Assembly: GCF_028640845.1 (NCBI RefSeq)
Contig: NC_080540.1
Location: 132,832,420-132,896,419, forward strand
DNA: 64,000 bases
Origin: Ahaetulla prasina
Taxonomy: Eukaryota; Chordata; Lepidosauria; Squamata; Colubridae
Direction: 5' to 3'
The notes beneath the pieces are model-generated. The model did not search any database, was not told the origin of the DNA, and saw only the letters and a list, made by a program, of their open reading frames with translations. Of this stretch, positions 45,022-54,669 are shown piece after piece (the stretch's first letter is position 1; each line of letters starts with the position of its first letter). The translations under genes were made by a program, and so were the position numbers.

Positions 45022-45029
45022 GTATAGGG

Positions 45030-45105
45030 TTTCCTGCCTGAGCAGAGGGTTGGACTAGAAGACCTCCCAGCTTCCTTCCAGCTCTATTCTGTTATTCTGT
45101 TGAAG
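45030..45105 (+). mobile_element. CR1 3' terminus right of the MITE
   Basis: Canonical CR1 end with AGAAGACCTCCCAGC and a TTCTGTTATTCTGTT tail, continuing the CR1 from 44516. Confidence 0.85.
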
Positions 45106-45965
45106 TAAAAACAACCCATCGGAGCAGATTCAGAAAGGGGACACTATATACAGAATGTCAGAGAAAGGGAATTGGTAAGATTGTTTTCTTCCTCCAGCAC
45201 AGATTTTCTGCTGGATGAAAAGATACCCACAGAGTGACATTGTCACTGGAAATTTATCTTAAACATATTCTGTTGACTTGATTCCCCATAATGCATTCAG
45301 GGCTGATTTTCAACTGTCAAACTCTGTGGAATTTGGATATTCCTGTAACCTTTTTATTTTTCCAGAAGGAGCAGGAAAAAAAACACCCTTCTCTGTAACT
45401 TACTGGCAAGGCCTACCTCGTGGAATCTTGAGTTGTTGACAATTTTAAATTGTCAAGGGAAGTGTTTCTCTGTTAAACTGCATTAAATGAGTTTTGTGGA
45501 GCTGTCAGCATAGGAAGGATGAATTATCATCCCCTTTTATGAAATTGAGTTCAAGGTCCCCATGGTGTTTTTGGACTCTGGCAGCTACTGGGAACGATAT
45601 GTGACGTTTCCATCAGCCGATCCCATTGTGGAGGAAAGTGCTGAAAACCTTGACACAGCCCATGTGCCTCATATGCACATATCTCTTTGTGGCAGATGCT
45701 ATGGGAAAGAATAAAGGATCGGTTTTGGCTGTGAGAAACCAGCAGGCGAATGACAGTGGTTGGCCAAGCAGGCAACGGGAAGAACCAGGGCCATCTGTTC
45801 CATTTAATATTTCATTCAAACAGTCTGATCAGAGAAACCAAAAGACCAAACTCAAGTAAAGATGTTCAAAGAGCAGGAAAGACAGGCTCAGATAACTCTC
45901 GTTCGGTACACATCATTGTCTATATTCCAAAGCACCATAAAAGGCATTGAAAAGCTCCAAACAGG
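45106..45965. other. No recognised gene or repeat
   Basis: Unique-looking. A 77-codon frame at 45626-45859 has no recognised domain. Confidence 0.4.
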
Positions 45966-45974
45966 ACCAAAAGA

Positions 45975-46474
45975 CAGTATCTTATGTAGAACTAGCTGGA
46001 TCCCCGTGCTTCTCTAAAAAACTATGTGATTGGGCTTGATAAATCGACACTTACAGCTTGAATCCTCCCCTATCCTATCCCCTTCTCTCCCTCAGCCTTG
46101 CCCCATAGATCCTCCCCATCCCCTTTTCTCCCCCAGGCTGGCCCCACAGAAATGTCTCCTCTCCTCTCCCCTTCTCTCCCTCAGGCTTTCTAGCCCATTT
46201 TCTCCATGAGGCTTGCCCCACAGAAGCCTGTCCTATGCTATCCCATCCTCTTCAGAGTTATTTTCAAGTTGGGAGGCGGAGTAGAACGTCTAACTAATTA
46301 GCATCAGAGCATGTTATAATAATATAGGAAATACTAATGCTCTGGTGATCATTTTGAAAAATCCTTTCTTAGTGAGCACCTAGAAGCCAAGAGGAACATA
46401 CGTGGCAAATTTCAAGTTTGTAGGCCTTATGGTTCTGGAGATTTCGTGATTAATATGTAAGTGGTTTTCGCTTT
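45975..46474 (+). repeat. Unclassified interspersed-repeat candidate ending in (GATA)n
   Basis: Starts near AACTAGCTGGATCCCCGTGC, has a C/T-rich middle made of imperfect units with CCCCTTCTCTCCCTCAG and TTGCCCCA(C/T)AGA (46070-46240), and ends GGCAAATTTCAAGTTTGTAG, TTTCGTGATTAAT before the GATA tract. The layout suggests a retroelement with a simple-repeat tail, but I cannot name the family. Confidence 0.4.
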
Positions 46475-46475
46475 T

Positions 46476-46559
<84 letters not shown>
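46475..46559. repeat. (GATA)n microsatellite
   Basis: About 21 uninterrupted units. GATA is the core of the Bkm-type repeats known from snakes; a single tract says nothing about sex linkage. Confidence 0.95.
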
Positions 46560-46604
46560 CTAAACCAAGGAATTTTCCCCAGCTTCCTGGATTCCAGGGC
46601 AGCA

Positions 46605-48322
46605 TATAGAATAGAATTTTATTGGCCAAGTGTGATTGGACACACAAGAAATTTGTTTTGGTGCATATGCTCTGAGTGTACATAAAAGAAAAGATACATT
46701 CATCAAGGTACAACACTTACAACACAAATGATGGTCAATATATCAATATAAATCATAAGGATTGCCAGCAACAAGTTATAGTCATACAGTCATAAGTGGA
46801 AAGAGATTGGTGATGGGAACTATGAAACGATTAATAGTAGTGCAGATTCAGTAAATAGTCTGACAGTGTTGAGGGAATTATTTGTTTAGCAGAGTGATGG
46901 CCTTCGGAAAAACTGTTCGTGTGTCTAGTTGTTCTGGTGTGCAGTGCTCTATAGCGTCGTTTTGAGGGTAGGAGTTGAAACAGTTTATGTCCAGGATGCG
47001 AGGGATCTGCAAATATTTTCACGGCCCTCTTCTTGATTCGTGCAGTATACAGGTCCTCAATGGAAGGCAGGTTGGTAGCAATTATTTTTTCTGCAGGTCT
47101 AATTATCCTCTGAAGTCTGTGTTTTCTTGTTGGGTTGCAGAACCGAACCAGACAGTTATAGAGGTGCAAATGACAGACTCAATAATTCCTCTGTAGAACT
47201 GAATCAGCAGCTCCTTGGGCAGTTTGAGCTTACTGAGTTGGCGCAGAAAGAACATTCTTTGTTGTCCTTTTTTAATGATGTTTTGATGTTAGCTGTCCAT
47301 TTTAGATCTTGCGATATGATAGAACCTAGAAATTTGAAGGTTTCTACTGTTGATACTGTGTTGTCAAGTATTGTGAGAGGTGGAAGTATGGAAAGGTTTC
47401 TCCTAAAGTCTACCACCATTTCTACGGTTTTGAGTGTGTTCAGTTCCAGATTGTTTTGGTTGCACCACAAGGCTAGTCGTTCGACCTCTCGTCTATATGC
47501 GGATTCGTCATTGTCTCGAATGAGACCAATCACTGTTGTGTCATCTGCGAACTTCAGTAGCTTAACAGATGGATCATTGGAGATGCAGTCATTGGTATAC
47601 AGAGAGAAGAGAAGTGGGGAGAGCACACAGCCTTGGGGGCCCCCTGTGCTAATTGTACAGGTATTTGATGTGATCTTGCTTAGCTTCACCTGCTGCTTCC
47701 TGTTTGTTAGGAAGCTTGTGATCCACTTACAAGTCTGTTCCGGTACCTGTAGCTGGTTTAGCTTAGTTAGAAGAATGTCTGGAATGATGGTATTGAATGC
47801 TGAACTAAAGTCTACAAAAAGGACCCTTGCATAGGTCTTTGGAGACTCAAGATGTTGTAGGATGTAGTGCAGAGCCATATTAACAGCATCATCTGTTGAT
47901 CTATTTGCTCGGTATGCAAATTGCAAGGGGTCTAACAGCGGATCCGTGATGGTTTTCAGGTAGGAAAGCACTAGCCTTTCAAAGGTTTTCATGACTACAG
48001 ATGTTAAAGCAACTGGTCTGTAGTCATTCAGTTCCTTGATGGTGGGCTTCTTCGGCACTGGGATGATGGTAGAGCGTTTGAAGCAAGAAGGAACATAACA
48101 CATCTCTAGTGATTTATTGAAAATATGGGTGAAGATGGGGGCCAATTGGTCAGCACAGACTTTTAAGCAAGAAGGAGTTATCTTGTCTGGGCCTGGAGCT
48201 TTTCCTGGCTTTTGTCTGTGAAATAGGTCCTGCACTTCCTTTTCTGTGATCACTAGGGGTTGTGAACCCAATGAAATGGGGTCAGTTGTAGGAGGCTTGG
48301 CTGTTGTTGGTGTGTCTGAGAT
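46605..48322 (-). mobile_element. L3-type LINE, antisense, 1.7 kb
   Basis: 3' UTR block ATTGGCCAAGTGTGATTGG at the left, then on the minus strand the C-terminal region (TARIKKRAVKIFADPSHPG) and the RT domain. It ends upstream near VITEKEVQ at about 48300. Same family as 19060, 20650 and 29169. Confidence 0.9.
47204..48271 (-). pseudogene. L3 ORF2 RT domain, best-preserved copy
   Basis: 355-codon minus frame with an RT that looks intact: GKAPGPDKITPSCLKVCADQ, IKELNDYRPVALTSVVMK, DPLQFAYRANRSTDDAV, RVLFVDFSSAFNTIIPDILL, STGGPQGCVLSPLLFSLYTN, SVKLLKFADDTTVIGLIRDN (FADD kept) and NNLELNTLKTVEMVVDFRR. A single-base loss near 47280 shifts the frame after QDLKWTANIK, so the C-terminal LRQL...PKELL region is lost from this frame but continues in another. 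Confidence 0.85.
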
Positions 48323-49198
48323 ATCAAGCCCTAATTTTTAAAAAATGTATATTACATGGAGGGTTTTTACTAAAAGCCATTAAAACCAACATCACACATA
48401 ATTGCAAACCCTGAGGGAAATGCATTGGTCGGAAAGGCACTTGTGCTTTAGACATAAGAAAGATGTGTCGGAAATAAAGGGCAAACCAGCATTTCATGCA
48501 GAAATTTGTACTCTTTTCACCGGATTATTAGAAAAGAAAGAAAAATGCATTATATAAAAAACCATCTTCTCTAGCCCAGCATCCTTCAGCTACATTAGGT
48601 CTTGAATTGCTGTGGTTATCAGCCACTCATGGATTTGAAAATGTGCTTGACTTCATGGGGGAAATTCACTATGGACATTTACCAGCATCTCCCTGGCACA
48701 GCAGTAGCTGCAGTTTCAGATTCCTCAAAAGATACCAGCATTTGTGCCCCAAAGATGAGTTACCCTGGATGCAGTAGAAGAGGGCAGTTGCCAGCAGGTA
48801 CCCAATCATGCCGTATATCATCCTGGTTTCAAAGTTGCTCAGCAGGAAGGTGATGAGGTGGAAGTCCAAACTGGTCAAATTCCAGGCTGGTAATGTTGCA
48901 TTAATATCAAGCACCAGGGAAATCAGTAGATTCAGGCAGTTCAAATGTATATAAAGATTTATTGTAAGCTTAAGCTCTGCACAAGAATCTGAGCTACTAA
49001 CGTCCCAAGCAAATTGGCGATATTTAAGAGTCACAGGAATTCACGATGGGCTGGACATCTCCTACAATTAACAGAACAGTGATGAAGCAACAGTAAGCAA
49101 TGACTGGTAGTGCCATAGAGGGACTTACAAGGCCAGGCAGCCCTTCCTTCTCTGGATCTCTTGGTTGCAGTCAGCCACGTCTAGGAAGCTTCTGGACC
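48323..49198. other. Mostly unrecognised; holds one exon-like segment
   Basis: No repeat hallmark. See the separate entry for 48764-48870. Confidence 0.45.
48764..48870 (-). CDS. Candidate host exon (107 bp), membrane-segment coding, unidentified
   Basis: On the minus strand, an AG (TTTGACCAG) precedes 107 bases that read LDFHLITFLLSNFETRMIYG followed by MIGYLLATALFYCIQ, and a GT donor (CAGG|GTAACT) follows. Codons look coding (third-position C/G bias: CTC ATC ACC TTC CTG CTG) unlike the surrounding AT-rich DNA, and the tail is a plausible membrane helix. The pyrimidine tract before the acceptor is weak. I cannot name the gene; a decayed retroelement piece or chance is possible. Confidence 0.3.
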
Positions 49199-49206
49199 CA
49201 CTATTG

Positions 49207-49298
49207 CAGAGGTCTCCAACCTTGGGAACTTTAAGCCTGGTGGACTTCAACTCCCAGAATCCCCCAGCCAGCAAAGTTCCCAAGGTTGGAGACCCCTG
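49207..49298. mobile_element. Palindromic hAT-like MITE (GGTTGGAGACCCC family), 92 bp
   Basis: CAGAGGTCTCCAACCTTGGG at the left and CCAAGGTTGGAGACCCCTG at the right, flanked by a perfect 8-bp duplication CACTATTG (49199-49206 and 49299-49306). Confidence 0.9.
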
Positions 49299-49511
49299 CA
49301 CTATTGATAATAAATCCAGGGACTAATACCAATTCTCTAATTCATTCTTTCCTTTGACGGTATGGAATCTGGCAGTCATTTAAGCTTTCAGGTTTTATTG
49401 TGTACTAATAGCAATGCAGAAAAAAGCACAGAAACAAGGAGGAAATAGAAAAGAGAATCCTGTGTTTTCATGATGTCAAGGCCATTGTCTTCATGGCTTC
49501 TATCCCAGGAA

Positions 49512-49615
49512 ACACTGACCTCTAGTCCCGCCTTAGGCAAGAATAACGGTTGGGCCAGTCATTCTCTCTCAGCCCAATCCACCTCATAGAATTGTTGTGC
49601 AGGGAACAATAGGAG
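49512..49615 (+). repeat. tRNA-derived SINE ('GACCTTGGGCCA' family), partial
   Basis: CCTCTAGTCCCGCCTTAGGC, GGTTGGGCCAGTCATTCTC and TCTCAGCCCAATCCACCTC correspond to the 5' half of the SINE at 3648, with a different downstream part (ATTGTTGTGCAGGGAACAAT). Confidence 0.55.
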
Positions 49616-49991
49616 GTGGAAGGAGTCGTAGGCCTGACTGTTGGTTTGAGCTCCGAGCTTGGCAATTTGGTTGCAAACATTTTATGACCATTCGAGGAGA
49701 CATCACTTCTGCCCACATAGGAGGACTTGGAGAGATGGAGGAATGGGAGACTTCCTTTTGGCTTTTCATGACTTCCTAGTGGTCAAAACCATTCTATCTC
49801 CTCAAATGGTGACAGATCATTTGCAACCAAATTGCCAACTTCGGAGTTCAAACCAGCAGCCTAACTACCAACCTGAGCTGCTAGTATTCAAAAACATTTC
49901 AGTATTAAGCATCTTCATTGCCTTGAGTTATTTATATAAAACAATAAAAGCAGGATAAAAGAATCAAAAACTTCTGCACACAGCTGTGCAA

Positions 49992-50226
49992 GAGCTGCGG
50001 TGACGCAGTGGTTAGAGTGTAGCACTGCAGGCTACTTCTGCTGATCACTGGCTGCCAGCAGTTTGGCAGATCGAATCTCACCAGGTTCAAGGTTGACTCA
50101 GCCTTCCATCCTTCCAAGGTCGGTAAAATGAGGACCCAGATTGTTGGGGGCAATATACTGACTCTGCTTAGAGAGGGCTGTAAAGCACTATGAAGCGATA
50201 TATAAGTCTAAGTGCTATTGCTATTG
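49992..50226 (+). repeat. tRNA-derived CORE-type SINE, full length
   Basis: Head GAGCTGCGGTGACGCAGTGG with A-box-like TGGTTAGAGTG and B-box-like GGCAGATCGAATCTC. Core CAAGGTTGACTCAGCCTTCC, GGTAAAATGAGGACCCAG. Tail AAGCGATATATAAGTCTAAG and (TGCTAT)n. A second copy is at 58897-59132. Confidence 0.8.
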
Positions 50227-51225
50227 TTTCATTCTCTTGCTCTGTGCATCATAATATCTGACAATCTAAAACTCTAAATAACAGTAACTAACCCTAAACA
50301 AAAACTAGACAACTTTGGCCCTCTAACTATTTTGGTCTTCAGGTCCTATTAGCTCCAGCCAGCATTGCTAATGGGAAAGGATTGCAAGAGTTATATTCCA
50401 ATAGTACACCCAGAAGGCACCAATGGTCAATGCCTAGGTTTAAAAAAAAAGACAGCCTGTGTTACCTTTTAGCATGTTAGGTTGTGAGCTATTTGTGGGA
50501 TGATGAGCAAGCATCATCTATGCACTCCATTAAAAAAGTGCTGCTATATTAAAAAGGTTTCTTTAAAATTCTGGGACGTAGTTGAGAAGTCTTAAGTTTT
50601 TAGATTTGCCATCCCCAATTTCGCCCTACTTTGGGGTTTTAAGTATTTGGAGACTCACAGAGCTAGCCATGTGACCAAATTTAATGGTTTATTGATTGCT
50701 CATATCATGCCAAAAACCAAGATGGATTTACCATGTCGGTAGAATGCAAAAATATCTTATACCCCAAGCTGTCCTCAAAGATTGATCTATTGGCAAACAG
50801 ACTTTAGAAAGGAGACCTTGTTGGCTGTGCCGCTCCTGTTTCAGTTGCATTCAGTAATGTTCTTTGTTTATTCATTGTTCCTAAGATATTAATTGCATTC
50901 TCTGTTCAAATATTGCTAAGTGCTAAGCTAAGCAAGCCGTGGATGATTCACTCCGATGCTTCAAAAGGTATTTGCTCCCATGTTGCCATTTTGAAGTTTT
51001 GAATTGAGTTTTGTTTTGTTTTCCGAATTGGTGTTTGCTGGTGTGCTTTGGAAGAAAAGATTGCTTACAAAGTGTTCTCTTTTGGATGAATTATGTAAAA
51101 CTTGATAGGCCTGCAGCTGTGCTGGAGGGAATTAAGGGGGAATGGCACAGTGAGGGAGAGCATTTTATTTGCTTACAGAAGTTAATATATTTTGCTTGAT
51201 AAAAGAGCTATCATTTTATCCAGAA
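50227..51225. other. No recognised gene or repeat
   Basis: About 1 kb unique-looking sequence. Confidence 0.4.
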
Positions 51226-51595
51226 ATTTTATTTATTTATTTAATTTATTTATTTATTTATTTTCGTCAAGCATGTATTTTATGACAGATACAAGTGTAA
51301 ACATAATTATAAATACATGAAAAGGGTATGAATAAAAGAAAACATTAGGACAGGGACGGTAAGCATGCTGGTGCGCTTATGCATGCCCCTTACAGACCTC
51401 TTAGGAATGGGGTGAGGTCTACAGTCGACAGTCTAAGGTTAAAGTTTTGGGGATTTGGGGAAGAAACCACAGAGTCAGGTAGTGCATTCCAGGCATTGAC
51501 AACTCTGTTACTGAAGTCATATTTTCTGCAGTCTAGTTTGGATCAGTTTACCATGAGTTTGTATCTATTGTGTGCTCTTGTATTGTTTTGGTTGT
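51226..51595 (-). mobile_element. CR1-like LINE (family J) 3' end, antisense
   Basis: TTTA-rich tail at 51228-51263, then the 3' UTR block (GTGCGCTTATGCATGCCCCT, TTACAGACCTCTTAGGAATG) and C-terminal coding (NRVVNAWN-, DSVVSSPNPKT-like on the minus strand). It ends near 51595 with a TTGTT-rich run. Confidence 0.8.
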
Positions 51596-52340
51596 ATTGT
51601 TTGGTTTGTTTTGAAATACTTTATTCATTGTAAGTATTCTATACCTCTAATTGTTCAAGGAGACTTTCTGACTCCACACACATACCCTAGTTTCATCTAA
51701 TTTAAATATGGATTGCGTGACCGTATGCCGTTGTTCTTGTGTACAATATTGTGCATGTTTTCTCAACAGTTGGTGCTCCCTTGTGTTGAATGGGACTTAT
51801 TCCCGATGTAAGTATCCAAAGATTAAAGAGTTCATTCTTTATACTGAAGAGTCATACCTGTTTTATGCCTCTGTTTGCACTGTGTATGGGGAGGAATAAA
51901 ATCAATTTAATTTTATGAGCAAAGCTTTGTAAGTATACAGCTGGGAAAGAGCAAGAGAGAGACGGAGAGATGAGTGTGCAGGGCATCCCTTTGTCCCATA
52001 GATATCTCAATAAAAGGATTTATTGCAAACTAAAGATGTCTCTAGATATGCAGCATTGCTTTCACAGAATATCTCAGACAGGTGCCTTAGGATTTGTTTT
52101 TTCAACCTGTAACTTGGAAATTGAATTTTTGATACATGTTTTATCTTTGTAGGATGTCTACATATGGACATAGAAAAGTATATATGTATATATGCATGTA
52201 TATGTGTGTGTATATATATATATATATACACATGCACACACAAATATATATATACATATACATACACACTATACACACACACACACACACACATATACGT
52301 ATACATATACGGTACATACATATATATACACATATATACA
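51596..52340. other. No recognised gene; TA/CA/TATG simple repeats from 52175
   Basis: 52175-52340 is a mosaic of (TA)n, (CA)n and ATACAT units. The Ile/Tyr/Thr-rich frames across it on both strands are artefacts. Confidence 0.6.
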
Positions 52341-52395
52341 TATAGGTCTTTGGTTGTTCGGGTTTTCTCCCGTGTAAAATTGGAAGTGTCTTGGC

Positions 52396-52450
52396 GACGT
52401 TTCGACGAAGTCTCATTCGTCATCTTCAGGCTTCAGCTTCGTGCTTCTGG
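52396..52450 (-). ncRNA. Hammerhead-like core, left arm of family C
   Basis: On the minus strand: CTGAAGA (52433-52439), a perfect 6-bp stem GACGAA/TTCGTC with loop TGAGAC, then GAAA (52400-52403) and CGTC. CUGANGA and GAAA are the invariant core strands of hammerhead ribozymes. A flanking stem I is possible: GC/GC next to the core and GAAG/CUUC beyond an internal loop. Stem III would be very short (self-complementary ACGU), as in the minimal hammerheads known from Penelope-like elements, which may act as dimers. Activity is not shown. Confidence 0.5.
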
Positions 52451-53169
52451 GAGCAATGTGTGATCGCAGCTGTTTCTTCCTTTTAACTGCTAGTGGGGGT
52501 TTGAACTGATTGGGTGGGAGCTTGGCTGTGCTCTGATTGGCTGGGGTTTTTTCTGTGCTCTGATTGGCTGGGGGTGTGTCCTGTGTTGGTGGGGGCTTGG
52601 TTGTGCTCAGCCTAGTCTGTGCTGCAGGGGGATTTGAGCTGGTGAGCTGCATAGCTGTTGTTTGGCTTTGTGGTCGTGCTACATCTTCATAGTGGGTGTC
52701 AGTCTGCTGCATGAATGGATTGGAGGGGTTTGAAATGGCTAATGTTGCAGCTGCGGTCTGGCTTCTGGTCCTTGGTCGTGCTTCATGATCAGTGTGGGTT
52801 TGGGTCTGCTTTCTGGGTGGATGTGCGGTGGTGACATCCTGTGTGGACCTTGTGAGTGTGGGTCTGGTGTCATTCCTCGTGTTAGGGACTCGTTTGTCAA
52901 TAAGGGCGGGTTTCCAAATGGCTGGTAGGCGGGAGGTGTCATACATACATACATATACATACATACATACATACATACATATACATACATGTACGTCTTT
53001 GGTTGTTTGGGTTTTCTCCCGTGTAAAATTGGAAGTCAGCCAATCAGAGCACAAAAAACCCCTCATCCAATCAGAGCACAGCCAAGCTCCCACCCAATCA
53101 GTTCAAACCCCCACTAGCAGTTAAAAGGAAGAAACAGCTGCGATCACACATTGCTCCCAGAAGCACGAA

Positions 53170-53222
53170 GCTGAAGCCTGAAGTTGACGAATGAGACTTC
53201 GTCGAAATGTCGCCAAGACACT
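53170..53222 (+). ncRNA. Hammerhead-like core, right arm of family C (core base changed)
   Basis: CTGAAGT (53178-53184; the last core A is T), the same perfect stem GACGAA/TTCGTC, GAAA (53204-53207) and TGTC instead of CGTC. Loss of core A9 predicts an inactive copy. Confidence 0.45.
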
Positions 53223-53589
53223 TCCAATTTTACACGGGAGAAAACCCAAACAACCAAAGACCTACATACAAACACCCGTGAAAACCTCAGAAAACAAATA
53301 TACCTACACACACACATATATATATATATATACACATCAGTGGTGGGTTGCTACCGGTTCTCACCGGTTCAGGAGAACCGGTAGTAAAAATATTTAGTAG
53401 TTCGCAGAACTGGTAGTAAAAGATGGCTGGCCACGCCCCTGAACCGGTCGCTGGTCGCTCGCCCTGGCCGCCATGTTTGTTGCCACCCCGCCACCCTCTC
53501 TGCTGCTGCCACCGCGGACCCCCCCGCTGCCCGCCGCCCCCACCGCCCCCACCGCTGCTGCTGCCCCACCACCTCCAGGCATCTTCAAA

Positions 53590-53686
53590 CTTGCCTCCTT
53601 TAAGACTTGTGGACCAATCAACTCCCAGAGCTTTGCTGGCTGAGGAACTCTGGGAGTTGAAGTCCACAAGTCTTAAAGGAGCCACA
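53590..53686. mobile_element. Palindromic hAT-like MITE (GGTTGGAGACCCC family), inside the larger element
   Basis: CTTTAAGACTTGTGGACC, AACTCCCAGAGCTTTGCTGG and GAGTTGAAGTCCACAAGTCT match the copies at 20499 and 56335. The outermost TIR bases are altered, so the target duplication cannot be read. Confidence 0.7.
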
Positions 53687-53689
53687 CAC

Positions 53690-54230
53690 ACACATACCGC
53701 CTCCCTTGCTCTTTCTTTGCCTTGCTCGCTTGCTGCTCAGTCAGAGGTCACTTGCTACGCCGGAGCCGACATGAAGGGCAAGCGCACCGTCATGAGGTGA
53801 CGCTCAAGCGGGGGCTGCCCTTCCGAAAGATCAGGGGGTTTCCAGGGAGGGGGGCCCACGGGGGCTGCACTGATCTAGGAGGTGCACAAAGCGCTGCTCC
53901 CCTTCACTCAAACAGCTGGCTAGGGTGGGGCGGGGTGGGAGTTGGGCTGCGGGGAATGGCTGGCTCTGGAGGGCATCCCTGTCTCTTTCCCCACCGGGTG
54001 TGGGGGGGAGCGCCGAGCGAGAGGCTCCAGGAGCTCCTGGAGGCCGGGCGAAGCAGAGCCAAGCCGGCAGCCTGTTGGGATGTGGCAGACTCTGGCCCTG
54101 GGCTTGGTCTTCTTCCCGTCTCTCTTCGCCGCTTCCATCCACAGCCTGTGATGGCTGGCGCCGGAATGCAGCCTCAAAGACCGGATCCTTCTCAGCGGCA
54201 GGTACCAGCTGGCACCAACCCCTGAGGGGA
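53690..54230 (+). other. GC-rich, exon-like cargo of the hAT-like element (unidentified)
   Basis: Contains a short start-like stretch GCCGACATGAAGGGCAAGCG ending CATGAG|GTGACG (donor-like, 53791-53802). About 340 bases later a pyrimidine tract ending CATCCACAG precedes a 58-base segment (54144-54201) that closes at CGGCAG|GTACC. This looks like a captured promoter/first exons with introns. No family was recognised, and the reading frames have no known domain. Chance splice signals in GC-rich DNA are a real alternative. Confidence 0.3.
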
Positions 54231-54669
54231 GGGAGGGAGGAAGGCAGGCAGCATCCCAGAGGAAGGCGGCGGGAAACACCCCCCCCAGCCCACCTCTCCC
54301 TCCCCCGACCCAGATCTGCTCAGGAAACCGGGGAAGGGAGCTGTGCAAAAGGAGCCAGCAGGGGCGGCAAGCGCAGCCGAGAGAAGCGCCAACTCCGAGA
54401 GCGGTTTCGCGGGGATAGAACCTCTTGCTTGCGCAAGAAAAGCTGAGTTGCGGAAGGGTTGGGGGGGCGAGGGGCGGGGGTCTGGGGAAGAGGAGAGCCC
54501 CTCTCCCACTTCTTCCCGAGGGGTGGGATCTTGGGGGTGGGGTGGGCTCTCTCCCCCGCCTTGCACATGGGGGGCGCCAGGTTGGGGAAGCTACTGCTCA
54601 CCCCAAGTCCCGATGTGCCAAAGGACTGCAGGCTTTTGGCTTGGCGTGGCCAAGGTTCGGTCCTTCTGC

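Larger units (their letters stand above)
52345..53270. repeat. Inverted-pair repeat with hammerhead-like cores (family C); possible Penelope-like relic
   Basis: Arms 52345-52573 and 53038-53268 are reverse complements over about 230 bases. They are separated by about 460 bases with (ATAC)n at 52940-52990 and a third, partial copy of the arm end at 52990-53037. Read outward, each arm ends CCGTGTAAAATTGGAAG on the plus or CTTCCAATTTTACACGG on the other side. On the minus strand the left half has an open stretch with DTSRLPAIWKPALIDKRVPN. The cores are given separately. No RT or GIY-YIG domain is present, so class assignment is inference. Confidence 0.6.

Noticed and set aside
52007..52463. Several overlapping Ile/Tyr/His/Thr-rich frames
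   Set aside because: They arise from TA/CA/TATG simple repeats and overlap on both strands.
52413..53093. 226-codon frame as a candidate novel protein
   Set aside because: It crosses the simple repeat and the inverted repeat boundary. Only the short IWKPALIDKRVPN-like part looks retroelement-like, so I treat it as part of family C and not as a gene.
53722..54566. Overlapping frames of 100-173 codons in GC-rich DNA
   Set aside because: High GC lowers stop frequency. All frames overlap, none has a known domain, and they lie inside a transposon.
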